Shown here: positions 7,169 through 16,748 of the stretch, piece after piece
Layout of the letters: the number at the start of each line of letters is the position of its first letter
Numbering within the stretch: the stretch's first letter is position 1
Assembly: GCF_020782115.1 (NCBI RefSeq)
Contig: NZ_JAJGMW010000020.1
Coordinates: 1-64,000 of the forward strand
DNA length: 64,000 bases
Direction of reading: 5' to 3'
Source: Leeuwenhoekiella parthenopeia
GTDB lineage: Bacteria; Bacteroidota; Bacteroidia; Flavobacteriales; Flavobacteriaceae
Made by a program: the position numbers and the translations under genes
The notes under the pieces: model-generated
What the model was told of the DNA's origin: nothing
The model's input: the letters and a program-made list of their open reading frames with translations, nothing else
Database searches by the model: none

Positions 7169-9556
7169 CTAGTCTAAAATCTTCAATTTCGCGAAGCGTA
7201 ATAAAAGCTTCTTGATTCCGCCGGTCTGAAAACGGATTTCTGCCTTTTGATCCTGACCTATACCTTCAATACTCAAGACCTCTCCCTGCCCGAAACGACT
7301 GTGCTCCACACGCATTCCTTTAGACAGGTTATCATTCAAATCATCAGTCTGAATACCGGGAGTTGACTGAGGTCTTAATTTACGCAGCTTTTGCAATTGC
7401 TCTTCGGTAGGTTTACCCACTGTAGGAGGTGCGCTGCCCACGGGTTTCTTAAGGCGCATTTTACTTTTATCGGGTTCTCCAAAAATATCGCTGTCAATCA
7501 TCGGCTTATAGCGATACGTATCTAGCGGTGTCTGGATATCCAGAAATTTCTCATCGATCTCTTCAATAAACCGGCTGGGTTCTGCATCGATGAGTTTACC
7601 CCAGCGGTAGCGCGATTCGGTATAGGTAAGATACGCCTGTTTCTCAGCACGGGTAAGTGCCACGTAGAATAAGCGACGCTCCTCTTCAAGCTCGCTGCGC
7701 GTATTCATACTCATCCCGCTTGGGAATAAATCTTCTTCAAGACCTACGATATATACATACGGAAACTCCAAACCTTTAGCCAGGTGAATGGTCATCAGCG
7801 AAACACGGTCCACATCGTCAATGTCTTTATCCATATCGGTCGCCAAGGCTACATCTTCCAGGAATTCCGAAAGGCTTCCGGTGGCATCTGCGATCTCTTT
7901 TTGTCCTTCCACAAAATCGCGCATCCCGTTAAGCAGTTCTTCAATATTCTCGATACGCGCAATCCCTTCGGGCGTTCCGTCTTTTTTCAGTTCCTGCAAT
8001 AAACCGGTTTTTCGGGCAACCTCTTCGGCAACCACAAACGCATCGGCATTTTCCGCAGTAATCTGAAAACTGCGAATCATATTGACAAAGTTGTACAGCT
8101 TATTTTTGGTGCTTGAGTTGATTTTAATGTCCAAATGCTGAATATTTTCCATCACCTCAAAAATTGAACGCCCGTATTGCTTAGCAGCAATCACAAGACG
8201 ATCTATGGTAGTTGCCCCAATCCCTCTCGCCGGATAATTGATGACCCGCTTAATGGCTTCTTCGTCGTTAGGATTGACCAATAAACGCAGGTAAGCGAGG
8301 ACGTCTTTGATTTCCTTTCGCTGATAAAACGACAAACCACCAAAAATACGATAGGGAATTTCACGCTTGCGCAACGCATCTTCCATCGCACGGGACTGGG
8401 CATTTGTACGGTATAAAATGGCAAAATCACTATGCTTCAGCTGGTTGTTCATCTTATTTTCAAAGATGCTGCTGGCCACATAACGCCCCTCTTCCCCATC
8501 GGTCAGGGAACGGTGCACGATGATTTTAGGACCCGCATCATTTGCCGTCCAGACCACCTTATCCAGTTTGGTCTTGTTGTGCTCAATCACCGAGTTTGCC
8601 GCCTCTACAATGTTTTTGGTGGAGCGGTAATTTTGCTCCAGACGGTACACTTTTACGTCATCATAATCCCGCTGAAAGTTGAGAATGTTATTGATGTTCG
8701 CTCCGCGGAAGGCATAAATACTCTGGGAGTCATCACCCACCACACAAATATTCTGAAAACGATCTGCCAGTGCCTTTACAATCAGGTACTGAGAATGGTT
8801 AGTATCCTGGTACTCATCAACCAGAATGTATTGAAAACGTTTTTGATATTTTGCCAGAACTTCCGGAAAACGCGCCAGAAGTTCATTGGTACGCAGGAGT
8901 AAATCATCAAAATCCATCGCACCGGCCTTAAAGCAACGCTCTACGTACTCTTCATAGATTTGCCCCATACGAGGCTTTTTAGACATCGCATCAGCTTCCT
9001 GAAGTTCGGGGTTTTGGAAATAGGCTTTTACCGTAATCAGGCTGTTTTTAAAAGACGAAATGCGGCTGTGCACCTGCTTGTACTTATAAATATCCTTATC
9101 AAGTCCCATTTCTTTGATAATCGCCGAAATAAGCCGTTGCGAATCCTGAGAATCGTAAATCGTAAAGTTGGGCGGAAACCCCAGATGATGCCCTTCAATA
9201 CGCAAAATCTTGGCAAAGACCGAGTGAAAGGTTCCCATCCACAGGTTTTTGGCCTCGCTGTTACCCACGATCGTGCCGATACGGTTTTTCATCTCCCGCG
9301 CGGCTTTATTGGTAAAGGTAAGTGCCAAAATATTAAAGGCGTCTACACCTTGTTGCATCAGGTAAGCGATACGCATCGTGAGTACCCGGGTTTTACCCGA
9401 GCCTGCACCGGCGATCACCATCATCGCGCCGTCTTTCTGTAAAACCGGTGCGCGCTGCGCGTCATTCAATCCTTCTAAAAGTGCCTCCAAAACATGTTCT
9501 TTTTTAAAATTTTTCTGCCTTTTTCGCAGGAGCGGAAAAATAAGGAAACTTCCCAT
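7169..9556 (-). CDS. uvrD: UvrD/PcrA-type superfamily 1 DNA helicase
   Basis: 3'-5' DNA helicase of 795 residues acting in nucleotide excision and replication-fork repair. Walker A is GAGSGKT at residues 50-56. Motif Ia (LTFTNKAAREMKNRI), the Walker B/II box VDEYQDTN, motif III (VVGDDSQSIYAFRGA), motif IV (LEQNYRS), motif V (SLMTIHLAKGLEFPYVYIVG) and motif VI (EERRLFYVALTRAEK) are all present. The C-terminal 60 residues (RVEHSRFGQGEVLSIEG) match the Tudor-like tail of PcrA/UvrD proteins. The first 22 residues after the ATG at 9556 are unusual for the family; a TTG at 9490 (LEALLEGLNDAQ) is an alternative start. Confidence 0.95.
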   Translation of the reverse strand: MGSFLIFPLLRKRQKNFKKEHVLEALLEGLNDAQRAPVLQKDGAMMVIAGAGSGKTRVLTMRIAYLMQQGVDAFNILALTFTNKAAREMKNRIGTIVGNSEAKNLWMGTFHSVFAKILRIEGHHLGFPPNFTIYDSQDSQRLISAIIKEMGLDKDIYKYKQVHSRISSFKNSLITVKAYFQNPELQEADAMSKKPRMGQIYEEYVERCFKAGAMDFDDLLLRTNELLARFPEVLAKYQKRFQYILVDEYQDTNHSQYLIVKALADRFQNICVVGDDSQSIYAFRGANINNILNFQRDYDDVKVYRLEQNYRSTKNIVEAANSVIEHNKTKLDKVVWTANDAGPKIIVHRSLTDGEEGRYVASSIFENKMNNQLKHSDFAILYRTNAQSRAMEDALRKREIPYRIFGGLSFYQRKEIKDVLAYLRLLVNPNDEEAIKRVINYPARGIGATTIDRLVIAAKQYGRSIFEVMENIQHLDIKINSSTKNKLYNFVNMIRSFQITAENADAFVVAEEVARKTGLLQELKKDGTPEGIARIENIEELLNGMRDFVEGQKEIADATGSLSEFLEDVALATDMDKDIDDVDRVSLMTIHLAKGLEFPYVYIVGLEEDLFPSGMSMNTRSELEEERRLFYVALTRAEKQAYLTYTESRYRWGKLIDAEPSRFIEEIDEKFLDIQTPLDTYRYKPMIDSDIFGEPDKSKMRLKKPVGSAPPTVGKPTEEQLQKLRKLRPQSTPGIQTDDLNDNLSKGMRVEHSRFGQGEVLSIEGIGQDQKAEIRFQTGGIKKLLLRFAKLKILD

Positions 9557-9738
9557 TTTTGCGGTCTCGTTCTACATATAGTTATCAAAAAATTATCAAA
9601 TAATGTCCGTTTATTTAAATGAAAAACACCGCAATCAGTCAATTGGAAAAAAACTGATTTTTCGTCAGTTCAGAAAATAAGGCTTTTAAGAATGGGTTCC
9701 CCACATTTTAAATATCTTTAAATCACTAAAGCACCCAT

Positions 9739-10284
9739 ATGCCATTTTACAAATCAACGATTCTCTTGTTTTTTAGTATCGCATTCGCGAAAACAACACA
9801 GGCCCAGCAGCTTATTTCAGGTCCATTGATTGAAGGATTTGGGGATACGTTTACGGTACCTGAAGCCAATTTAACTGCCGATCCTGAAAAAGTCTATAAT
9901 GTCGTTTTTGACATTGCTCAATCTCCGGAAGATCCCGCCGAACTAAACCTGTATTTCAACACCGTTGCCCGTTTTTTAAATATGCATGCGGCTGCCGGTG
10001 TGCCTCAGCAAAACCTGAAACCCGTTCTGGTGGTTCACGGTAGCGCTACTTTTGACTTGCTAAAAAATGAGGATTACAGCGAAAAATACGGCGTTGACAA
10101 CCCCAATCTTCCGCTTCTGGAAGCCTTTTACAAACTAGACATCCCTGTTATCCTTTGCGGGCAAACAGCCGGTAAGCGCAACATCCCTCAGGAAAAACGC
10201 TGGGAGCATACGCAAATAGCACTTTCGGCAATGACGGCTTTAATTCATTATCAGGATTTAGGCTATGCCCTAATTTCCTTCTAA
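9739..10284 (+). CDS. Secreted DsrE-like protein
   Basis: Protein of 181 residues with a signal peptide (1-22, predicted cleavage before Gln23) and a DsrE/DsrF-like domain: KVYNVVFDIAQSPED, NTVARFLNMHAAAGVP, LKPVLVVHGSATFDLL and DIPVILCGQTAGKRNI. A Cys in the VILCGQTA segment (about residue 139) occupies the position of the sulfur-carrying Cys of the DsrE/F/TusD fold. Periplasmic members of this family exist in many Bacteroidota, but their role is not settled. It lies 32 bases upstream of the M20 hydrolase gene on the same strand and is probably co-transcribed. Confidence 0.82.
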   Translation: MPFYKSTILLFFSIAFAKTTQAQQLISGPLIEGFGDTFTVPEANLTADPEKVYNVVFDIAQSPEDPAELNLYFNTVARFLNMHAAAGVPQQNLKPVLVVHGSATFDLLKNEDYSEKYGVDNPNLPLLEAFYKLDIPVILCGQTAGKRNIPQEKRWEHTQIALSAMTALIHYQDLGYALISF

Positions 10285-10316
10285 ATTCAAAAAATCAATT
10301 ATTTAAAATAACAGAT

Positions 10317-11600
10317 ATGAAGAAACTACACCTTCTGGCCTTACTTGGTTTAAGCACGAGTGCTTTTGCCCAGTCTCCCGACAAGGAGCTTATGGCTGCA
10401 GCAGAATCTATAGAAGACCAGGTTATACAATGGCGACACGAGATTCATCAAAATCCCGAACTCAGCAATCGCGAATTTGAAACCGCAGCAAAAATTGCGG
10501 CGCATCTCAACTCTTTAGGTATAGAAGTACAAACCGAAGTTGCCAAAACCGGTGTGGTAGGTATTCTTAAAGGCGATCATCCCGGCAAAGTGGTTGCGCT
10601 GCGCGCAGACATAGACGCCCTACCGGTAACCGAACGCAATGATTTACCCTTCAAAAGTAAAAATACAGCCAACTTTCTGGGGAGTGAGACCGGTGTGATG
10701 CACGCCTGCGGGCACGACACACACGTTGCTATCCTGATGGGTACTGCCGAAATTCTTTCAAAACGCAAAGACAAAATACACGGTACGGTAAAATTCGTCT
10801 TTCAGCCTGCTGAAGAAGGACCGCCACCGGGAGAAGAAGGAGGTGCAGCTTTGATGATTAAAGAAGGAGTACTAAAAAATCCTGATGTGGATGCTATTTT
10901 TGGTCTGCATATCAACAGCGCTACGCCGGTAGGACAAATCAACTACAAACCCGGAGGAACTATGGCGGCTGTAGAGCGTTTCGTAGTAAAAGTAAAAGGA
11001 AAACAAACACACGGTTCACAGCCCTGGGGCGGAGTGGACCCTATTTACATTTCTGCGAAAATCATTGACGGATATCAATCAATCATCAGTCGGGAGTCCA
11101 ATCTTTTGGTAGAACCGGCGGTGATTACTGTTGGCAAAATCACATCAGGTGTTCGCTTTAACATCATCCCGGAAGAAGCGGAACTGATAGGAACCGTACG
11201 CACACTTGATCCCGATATGAAAAAACTCATCATTCGTCGTATGACCGAAATGACCGAAGGGCTGGCTAAAACCTACGGAGGCAGTGCGACAATTGAGTTT
11301 CAAAATAACACAGCAATTACCTACAACGATGAAGAGCTTACTGCTCAAATGCTACCTACCTTGCAAAACGTGGCAGGAGCCGAAAATGTGAATCTGGTAA
11401 AAGCCACTACAGGCGGTGAGGATTTCAGCTTTTTTCAGGAAAAAGTGCCCGGCTTTTATTTCTTTTTAGGTGGAATGACCCCCGGAAACACCACTCCGTA
11501 TCCGCATCACACTCCAGATTTTATGATAGATGATGACGGTTTGCTGCTGGGTGTAAAAACCATGAGCCAGCTTACCCTTGATTATCTGAATGCGCAGTAA
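10317..11600 (+). CDS. Secreted M20-family amidohydrolase
   Basis: Metal-dependent hydrolase of 427 residues, of the M20D/aminoacylase (HipO/AmhX) type that removes acyl groups from N-acyl amino acids or related amides. A signal peptide of 18 residues ends in AFA before Gln19, so it acts outside the cytoplasm. Metal and catalytic motifs are RADIDALPVTE, MHACGHDTHVAILMG, PAEEGPPPGEEGGA with the catalytic Glu pair, and TTGGEDFSFF near the C-terminus. A dimerisation insert lies between (about 200-310). It follows the DsrE-like gene and precedes the GltS-like gene by 12 bases, suggesting one operon. Confidence 0.92.
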   Translation: MKKLHLLALLGLSTSAFAQSPDKELMAAAESIEDQVIQWRHEIHQNPELSNREFETAAKIAAHLNSLGIEVQTEVAKTGVVGILKGDHPGKVVALRADIDALPVTERNDLPFKSKNTANFLGSETGVMHACGHDTHVAILMGTAEILSKRKDKIHGTVKFVFQPAEEGPPPGEEGGAALMIKEGVLKNPDVDAIFGLHINSATPVGQINYKPGGTMAAVERFVVKVKGKQTHGSQPWGGVDPIYISAKIIDGYQSIISRESNLLVEPAVITVGKITSGVRFNIIPEEAELIGTVRTLDPDMKKLIIRRMTEMTEGLAKTYGGSATIEFQNNTAITYNDEELTAQMLPTLQNVAGAENVNLVKATTGGEDFSFFQEKVPGFYFFLGGMTPGNTTPYPHHTPDFMIDDDGLLLGVKTMSQLTLDYLNAQ

Positions 11601-11612
11601 CTTTGAAAATGT

Positions 11613-13229
11613 ATGACCGAATTTTTTGACATCCTAAAATCCATACCCTGGTGGGGATGGGTGCTCATCGCACTCGCTGTAATCGCTATACGCGATGTGT
11701 TTTTTAATAAGAAGCATATCATCACGCACAACTTCCCCGTAGTTGGGCACATACGCTATATGCTTGAGAGTATAGGCCCCGAGTTGCGCCAGTACATCGT
11801 TGCCAATAACCGGGAGGAGCTTCCGTTTAACCGTATTGAACGCGGCTGGATTTATGCTTCCGCTAAAAACCAAAACAACTACGAGGGTTTTGGTACCGAT
11901 CAGAATATTTACGAAGCCAACTATATCTTCATCAATAACGCGATGATGGGCTTCCGCATTCCGCCCGATCATCCCAATGCCAAAAACCCGTATTTTCTGC
12001 CCTCGGCTAAAGTTATGGGGCTTTACAACAAGCGGCGTAAACCCTATCGTCCCGCTTCAATAATCAATGTATCGGCGATGAGTTTTGGTTCGCTTTCGGC
12101 ACGTGCGATCGAGTCGCTCAACAAAGGTTGCAAACTGGCTCACGCCTATCACAACACCGGTGAGGGCGGACTCTCCCCCTATCACAAACAAGGCGCCGAT
12201 GTGATTTTTCAGATTGGGACCGGGTATTTTGGGGTACGTGATGAAGCGGGTAATTTTTCGATGGAAAAACTGGTAAAGCTGGTTGAAGAAAATCCGCAGG
12301 TAAAAGCCATTGAAGTCAAACTTTCTCAGGGAGCTAAACCGGGAAAAGGCGGCGTGCTTCCGGCATCAAAAATCACTAAGGAAATCTCAGAAATACGCCA
12401 TGTTCCTATGGGCAAGGATGTCATTTCGCCTGCAACACACACCGCTTTTACAGATGTAGAAAGCCTTGTTGAATTTGTAGAGGCCATCGCCGAAGCTACC
12501 GGTCTTCCGGTTGGAATTAAGGCAGCCATAGGTAAATTACACGATTGGGAAAAACTCGCCCAGATTATGGTGAAAACCAATAAAGGACCCGATTTTATTC
12601 AGGTTGACGGCGGCGAGGGCGGTACCGGAGCAGCACCACCCAGTTTTGCCGATCACGTTTCGTTGCCCTGGGTGTATGCATTTAGCGATCTCTACAAGAT
12701 TTTCAAAAAGCACCACCTTACTGAACGCATTGTCTTTATAGGCAGCGGTAAACTTGGGCTTCCGGCGAAGGGCGCTATGGCTTTTGCTATGGGTGCAGAT
12801 ATTATAAACGTCGCCCGCGAGGCTATGCTGTCAATAGGCTGCATTCAGGCTAAAGCATGCCACAATAACACCTGTCCCAGTGGTGTGGCCACGCAAAACA
12901 AATGGTTGCAGGCCGGGATCAATATTGAAGATAAGGCGGTACGTACCAATTTCTACTTTAAAAATTTCCGGAAGGAGTTGCTTGAAATTACACACGCATG
13001 TGGTTATGAACATCCGTGCCAGTTGACTACAGAAGACGTAGATTTGTCCCTTGGTGATAAAAACCTGACCCAGACCCTGGCCGCCTGCTTCAGCTATAAC
13101 AAGGTGGAAGTGCCGTTTAAATCGATGCAAGAACTCATTGATTGCCCGCATCTGGGAGGTTGCTACGACCCAAAAACAGGAAAAACTGAAAAAGAAATTC
13201 AACAAACACCTGAAAAAGTACGTTATTAA
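11613..13229 (+). CDS. FMN-binding glutamate synthase-like membrane-anchored protein
   Basis: Protein of 538 residues. One N-terminal membrane helix (about 12-27, PWWGWVLIALAVIAI) is followed by a complete glutamate-synthase alpha-barrel. FMN and substrate motifs include SAMSFGSLSARAIESLN, NTGEGGLSPYH, EVKLSQGAKPGKGG and VDGGEGGTGAAPPSF. A Cys cluster CIQAKACHNNTCPSGVATQ matches the 3Fe-4S site of GltS. The amidotransferase domain and C-terminal beta-helix of classical GltB are absent, which is normal for this stand-alone family whose reaction is not established. It is followed 3 bases later by a small membrane-protein gene. Function beyond the family name would be inference. Confidence 0.93.
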   Translation: MTEFFDILKSIPWWGWVLIALAVIAIRDVFFNKKHIITHNFPVVGHIRYMLESIGPELRQYIVANNREELPFNRIERGWIYASAKNQNNYEGFGTDQNIYEANYIFINNAMMGFRIPPDHPNAKNPYFLPSAKVMGLYNKRRKPYRPASIINVSAMSFGSLSARAIESLNKGCKLAHAYHNTGEGGLSPYHKQGADVIFQIGTGYFGVRDEAGNFSMEKLVKLVEENPQVKAIEVKLSQGAKPGKGGVLPASKITKEISEIRHVPMGKDVISPATHTAFTDVESLVEFVEAIAEATGLPVGIKAAIGKLHDWEKLAQIMVKTNKGPDFIQVDGGEGGTGAAPPSFADHVSLPWVYAFSDLYKIFKKHHLTERIVFIGSGKLGLPAKGAMAFAMGADIINVAREAMLSIGCIQAKACHNNTCPSGVATQNKWLQAGINIEDKAVRTNFYFKNFRKELLEITHACGYEHPCQLTTEDVDLSLGDKNLTQTLAACFSYNKVEVPFKSMQELIDCPHLGGCYDPKTGKTEKEIQQTPEKVRY

Positions 13230-13232
13230 TTT

Positions 13233-13751
13233 ATGGACCAAATCCTGGAAATTGCAATTGCTGTAGGACCTGCCATTGTGGTAGGAGTTATCGCCTATTA
13301 CTTTTTTGATTCTTTCCTGAAAAATGAGGAAGGCCGCCGCCGTTTCTTATTACATAAAGAAACTCAAAAAGACGTGCTCCCTTTAAAACTGCAGGCCTAT
13401 GAGCGGTTGACCTTATTTTTAGAACGCATAAACCCCACTCAATTGCTCATACGCGTAAAACCGGTAACTGACGATAAGAAAGCCTATGTTGATCTGATCG
13501 CGGCAACCATCGAGCAGGAATTTGAACACAATCTTACGCAACAGATTTACCTGTCTTCAGAATGCTGGGGTGTGATTAAATCCTCAAAAAATGCGCTTAT
13601 ACAACAGCTGCGTAAATCTGTGGCAAAAAACGAAATCACCTCAGCCCATCAATTAAGGGAATATCTTATTCAGAATCCGGATGGGCAGGAAAATCCCACA
13701 CGAGTGGCTCTGGACTATTTAAAAACCGAGGTCCGGGAACTTTTTAACTAA
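13233..13751 (+). CDS. Membrane-anchored helical protein, unknown function
   Basis: Protein of 172 residues. An N-terminal transmembrane helix (about 5-27, AIAVGPAIVVGVIAYYFF) is followed by a soluble cytoplasmic domain with a charged helix (KNEEGRRRFLLHKETQKDVLPLKL), a YERLTLFLERINPTQLL segment, and long amphipathic helices to the C-terminus. It resembles a small Bacteroidota family of uncharacterised proteins (a DUF7935-like architecture, tentatively). Three bases separate it from the GltS-like gene and 11 bases from the next lipoprotein gene, so it is part of that operon. No catalytic motif is visible. Confidence 0.75.
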   Translation: MDQILEIAIAVGPAIVVGVIAYYFFDSFLKNEEGRRRFLLHKETQKDVLPLKLQAYERLTLFLERINPTQLLIRVKPVTDDKKAYVDLIAATIEQEFEHNLTQQIYLSSECWGVIKSSKNALIQQLRKSVAKNEITSAHQLREYLIQNPDGQENPTRVALDYLKTEVRELFN

Positions 13752-13762
13752 AACCGAAGTCT

Positions 13763-14275
13763 ATGCGCGTTACTTTTTTCTTCATCCCGGTATTGCTTCT
13801 GCTTTTAGCCTGCGACAATACTAAACCTACTTCAAAGTCGCTTGATCCCATAAACTGGGAAAATCGCCGCATTGAACTGCCTGAAACCGATTCGCTTACA
13901 ACCGCCAAAACCTATCTGGGTATTTATTCGGAGATCTATAGCACTTCAGAACACAACACCCACGACCTTACGGTTACGGTAAGCCTGCGTAATACCAGTG
14001 AAAAGGATACGGTGATTTTGACCAAAGGAGTTTATTACGATACCGCGGGTAATCCCATACGCACCTATTTTGATTTTCCCATTCAGCTAAAACCACTGGA
14101 GACTGTTGAAATCATCATTGAAGAAGGCGACAAAACAGGAGGCACAGGCGGCAATTTTATCTTCGACTGGCTTGATGATCCTGAAGTAACAGACCCGCTT
14201 TTTGAGGGAATTATGATCTCAACCCGCGGTACGCAAGGCCTTTCTTTTAGCGTACAGGGAAAACGTATCCAATAA
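13763..14275 (+). CDS. DUF3124-like lipoprotein
   Basis: Lipoprotein of 170 residues with a signal peptide ending at LLLLLAC (Cys17). The mature domain contains a YLGIYSEIYS segment, the LTVTVSLRNTSEKDTV strand pair, YYDTAGNPIRTYFDFPIQL and a GGTGGNFIFDWL loop, which fit the DUF3124 family. No function has been assigned to that family to my knowledge. It sits within the run between the GltS-like FMN protein and the CPA1 antiporter, 24 bases before the latter. Co-transcription is likely; a functional link is only suggested by position. Confidence 0.8.
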   Translation: MRVTFFFIPVLLLLLACDNTKPTSKSLDPINWENRRIELPETDSLTTAKTYLGIYSEIYSTSEHNTHDLTVTVSLRNTSEKDTVILTKGVYYDTAGNPIRTYFDFPIQLKPLETVEIIIEEGDKTGGTGGNFIFDWLDDPEVTDPLFEGIMISTRGTQGLSFSVQGKRIQ

Positions 14276-14299
14276 AAAAATCCTTTATCAAGTCTCCAA

Positions 14300-15766
14300 A
14301 TGAACCTAACAATAGAAAATATTGTTCTTGTAGGCTCTGTCTTACTATTAATTAGCATCATTGTAGGCAAGACCTCTTATAAATTTGGGGTTCCCACCTT
14401 ACTGTTGTTCTTAGTGGTAGGCATGCTGGCAGGTTCTGATGGTATAGGCGGTATTCATTTTGACAACCCGCAAATTGCGCAGTTTATAGGCATCGTATCC
14501 CTCAATTTTATTCTTTTTTCAGGGGGTTTAGATACCAACTGGTCAACTGTAAAACCCATTCTTAGGGAAGGTCTTGCGCTCTCTACCCTGGGCGTTCTGC
14601 TTACAGCGGTTTCTTTAGGCCTTTTTGTGTATTATATCACAGACTTCACCATTTACGAAAGTTTGCTTTTGGGTTCTATTGTTTCTTCCACAGACGCAGC
14701 TGCCGTTTTTTCCATTTTACGGTCTAAGAGCCTGGCGCTCAAAACCAATCTGAGACCCACTTTAGAGCTGGAAAGCGGCAGCAATGATCCCATGGCCTAC
14801 GTGCTTACCATCGCGTTTCTTTCTTTAGTAATCAATGAAGATCAGGGGCTGCTTTCGGTTGTACCCATGCTATTGAGGCAAATGATTTTAGGCGGGATCG
14901 CCGGTTTCCTTTTCGGTAAACTAAGCAAACTTATCATCAATAAAATCGAATTGGGTTTTGAAGGATTATATCCGGTTCTGGTAATTGCACTGATGTTTAT
15001 AACCTTTTCTGCTACCGAATTTATTGGCGGAAACGGTTTCCTTGCTATTTACATCTGCGCAGTTTATTTGGGTAATCAGGATTTAATACATAAACAAACA
15101 ATCCTTAAAATGTTTGACGGCCTTGCGTGGCTTATGCAAATCGTGTTGTTCTTAACCCTTGGCTTATTAGTATTTCCCACTCAGGTAGTTCCTTTCATTG
15201 GGATAGGTCTTATGATTTCCTTATTTCTCATTTTCCTTGCCAGACCCATAGGCGTTTTTATAAGCCTGATGTTCTTTAAAATGAAAATGAGACGCAGGTT
15301 TTACATCTCGTGGGTGGGACTGCGAGGCGCAGTGCCTATTGTGTTTGCTACTTATCCGCTGCTCGCGGGTATTGAGAAAGCGCATATGATTTTTAATATT
15401 GTATTTTTTATCTCGCTGACTTCAGTTTTAATACAGGGAACTACACTTTCAATTGTGGCCAGGTGGCTTAATGTAGGCCTGCCCGATGAAGAGAAACCAA
15501 AGCAAAATATGGCCGGTATGATATCTGAAATTCCTAAAACGGCAATGAAAGAAATCGTCATCAAACCCAGCTGTACTGCTGTTAATAAGAAAATAGTAGA
15601 ATTGGGATTCCCTAAAAATGCAATCATTGCAATGATTAAACGCAATGATAAGTTTCTTACGCCGAAAGGTGCTACCGTAATTAATGAAGGAGATACTCTT
15701 GTCGTACTCTCAGAGGATGAAGAAGGTCTGGATGATGTTGTAAGATGTCTTAACAGCCCGAACTAG
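14300..15766 (+). CDS. CPA1-family potassium/proton (or Na+/H+) antiporter with TrkA-C domain
   Basis: Membrane antiporter of 488 residues resembling NhaP2/CvrA. About 12-13 hydrophobic helices cover residues 5-385. The TDAAAVFSIL segment and ELESGSNDPMAYVLT hold the Asp residues of the ion site (motif ND in TM6). WVGLRGAVPIVFATYPLL is the typical late-helix Arg motif. The C-terminal 85 residues (from about 410, MKEIVIKPSCTAVNKKIVELG) form a TrkA-C (RCK-C) domain, a cytoplasmic ligand-binding module usual in CvrA-type K+/H+ antiporters. It ends a rightward gene run. Ion preference is inferred. Confidence 0.92.
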   Translation: MNLTIENIVLVGSVLLLISIIVGKTSYKFGVPTLLLFLVVGMLAGSDGIGGIHFDNPQIAQFIGIVSLNFILFSGGLDTNWSTVKPILREGLALSTLGVLLTAVSLGLFVYYITDFTIYESLLLGSIVSSTDAAAVFSILRSKSLALKTNLRPTLELESGSNDPMAYVLTIAFLSLVINEDQGLLSVVPMLLRQMILGGIAGFLFGKLSKLIINKIELGFEGLYPVLVIALMFITFSATEFIGGNGFLAIYICAVYLGNQDLIHKQTILKMFDGLAWLMQIVLFLTLGLLVFPTQVVPFIGIGLMISLFLIFLARPIGVFISLMFFKMKMRRRFYISWVGLRGAVPIVFATYPLLAGIEKAHMIFNIVFFISLTSVLIQGTTLSIVARWLNVGLPDEEKPKQNMAGMISEIPKTAMKEIVIKPSCTAVNKKIVELGFPKNAIIAMIKRNDKFLTPKGATVINEGDTLVVLSEDEEGLDDVVRCLNSPN

Positions 15767-15824
15767 ATATTATTTCAAAATCCTTCCGGAAAATTGACGC
15801 GTTCGGTTTATTCCCGGTCAGTGT

Positions 15825-16748
15825 TTATTCGGTTTCCGGAATTTGGCGCAACTTATTTTCCTGAGCCTGTTTTGCTTTCGCGGCAGCGTAATCCCAACCC
15901 TGCTGCCACCAGCTGCTCATTAATTTTTTGTTGAAAATCAGACTGTTTTCGGTAAGTTTTGAAGGCGTATAATACAGGTTAAGCGGCACATCTCTATTAA
16001 TCGCAGCCAGCTTGCCCACGATCACATCATGGTATTCTACCTGATCCATTAAAAAGCCAAAGAGATTTACCATCAGCGAAAACGGATTCTTCCCCAGTAC
16101 CTTGTTGTACTCCATATTCTCAGACTCCAGAATAATCGCGTCAACTTCAGTTGCCCCGCGGCGAATGGCCTCGCGTATAGGCACAATGCACCCAAAACCA
16201 CCATCGGCATATTCAAAACCGTTCTTATTAACCAGACTCATAAAGGGCACGTAGTTGCAACTTATCCAGATCCACTCACAAAAATCGTCGTACTCCCAGT
16301 TTTTAATAGACTTGTATTCTACCGTGTTTTTAGTGAGGTTTGAGACCGTAACCACCACATCTGCGGTTTGCCTTTTAATGTCTTCAAACTCTGCTTTAGA
16401 TAAATTCTTGCGGATGTTTTTAAGCAGATTTTTGCTTTCACCAAAAGTGCGCTTGCGCTTTATAAACTGCCAGACGGTATTCCAGTAGTTGATAGAAACG
16501 TATTCCCGGTCGCCCTTTTTCTTGATATTAAAAGGGTTAACATTAAAAATAGTGTTTTGGTTAACCTGAGTATAGACCTCGTATGCCCGCTTAATGTTAT
16601 TATTGGCAAGTTGTGAAATAAGCAAACTCCCGGTTGAAGTACCCAGAAACAAATCATACTTATGACCCTGCTCTTCAATAAGATGTTGAGCCACACCACC
16701 TGCATAGGCTCCTTTACTCCCCCCTCCGGAAATAACTAAAGCCCGCAT
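15825..16748 (-). CDS. Patatin-like phospholipase
   Basis: Lipid acyl hydrolase of 307 residues with a complete Ser-Asp dyad. The oxyanion motif is GGGSKG (8-13), the nucleophile elbow is GTSTG (Ser38), and the catalytic Asp is in ADGGFG (Asp182). There is no signal peptide or barrel domain, so it is a cytoplasmic patatin rather than a surface FplA/PlpD type. Its ATG follows directly on the TAA of the M1 peptidase gene with no spacer, indicating translational coupling in one transcript. The C-terminal Lys/Gln-rich helix is low in complexity. Substrate unknown. Confidence 0.93.
   Translation of the reverse strand: MRALVISGGGSKGAYAGGVAQHLIEEQGHKYDLFLGTSTGSLLISQLANNNIKRAYEVYTQVNQNTIFNVNPFNIKKKGDREYVSINYWNTVWQFIKRKRTFGESKNLLKNIRKNLSKAEFEDIKRQTADVVVTVSNLTKNTVEYKSIKNWEYDDFCEWIWISCNYVPFMSLVNKNGFEYADGGFGCIVPIREAIRRGATEVDAIILESENMEYNKVLGKNPFSLMVNLFGFLMDQVEYHDVIVGKLAAINRDVPLNLYYTPSKLTENSLIFNKKLMSSWWQQGWDYAAAKAKQAQENKLRQIPETE

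Noticed and set aside
7784-9442. Several plus-strand ORFs of 70-160 codons opposite the UvrD helicase
   Set aside because: They are antisense to a complete helicase with all motifs; composition is explained by the complementary reading of that gene.
9488-9490. TTG as the true start of UvrD
   Set aside because: Possible, but no good ribosome binding site distinguishes it from the ATG at 9556, so the longer form was kept and the doubt noted.
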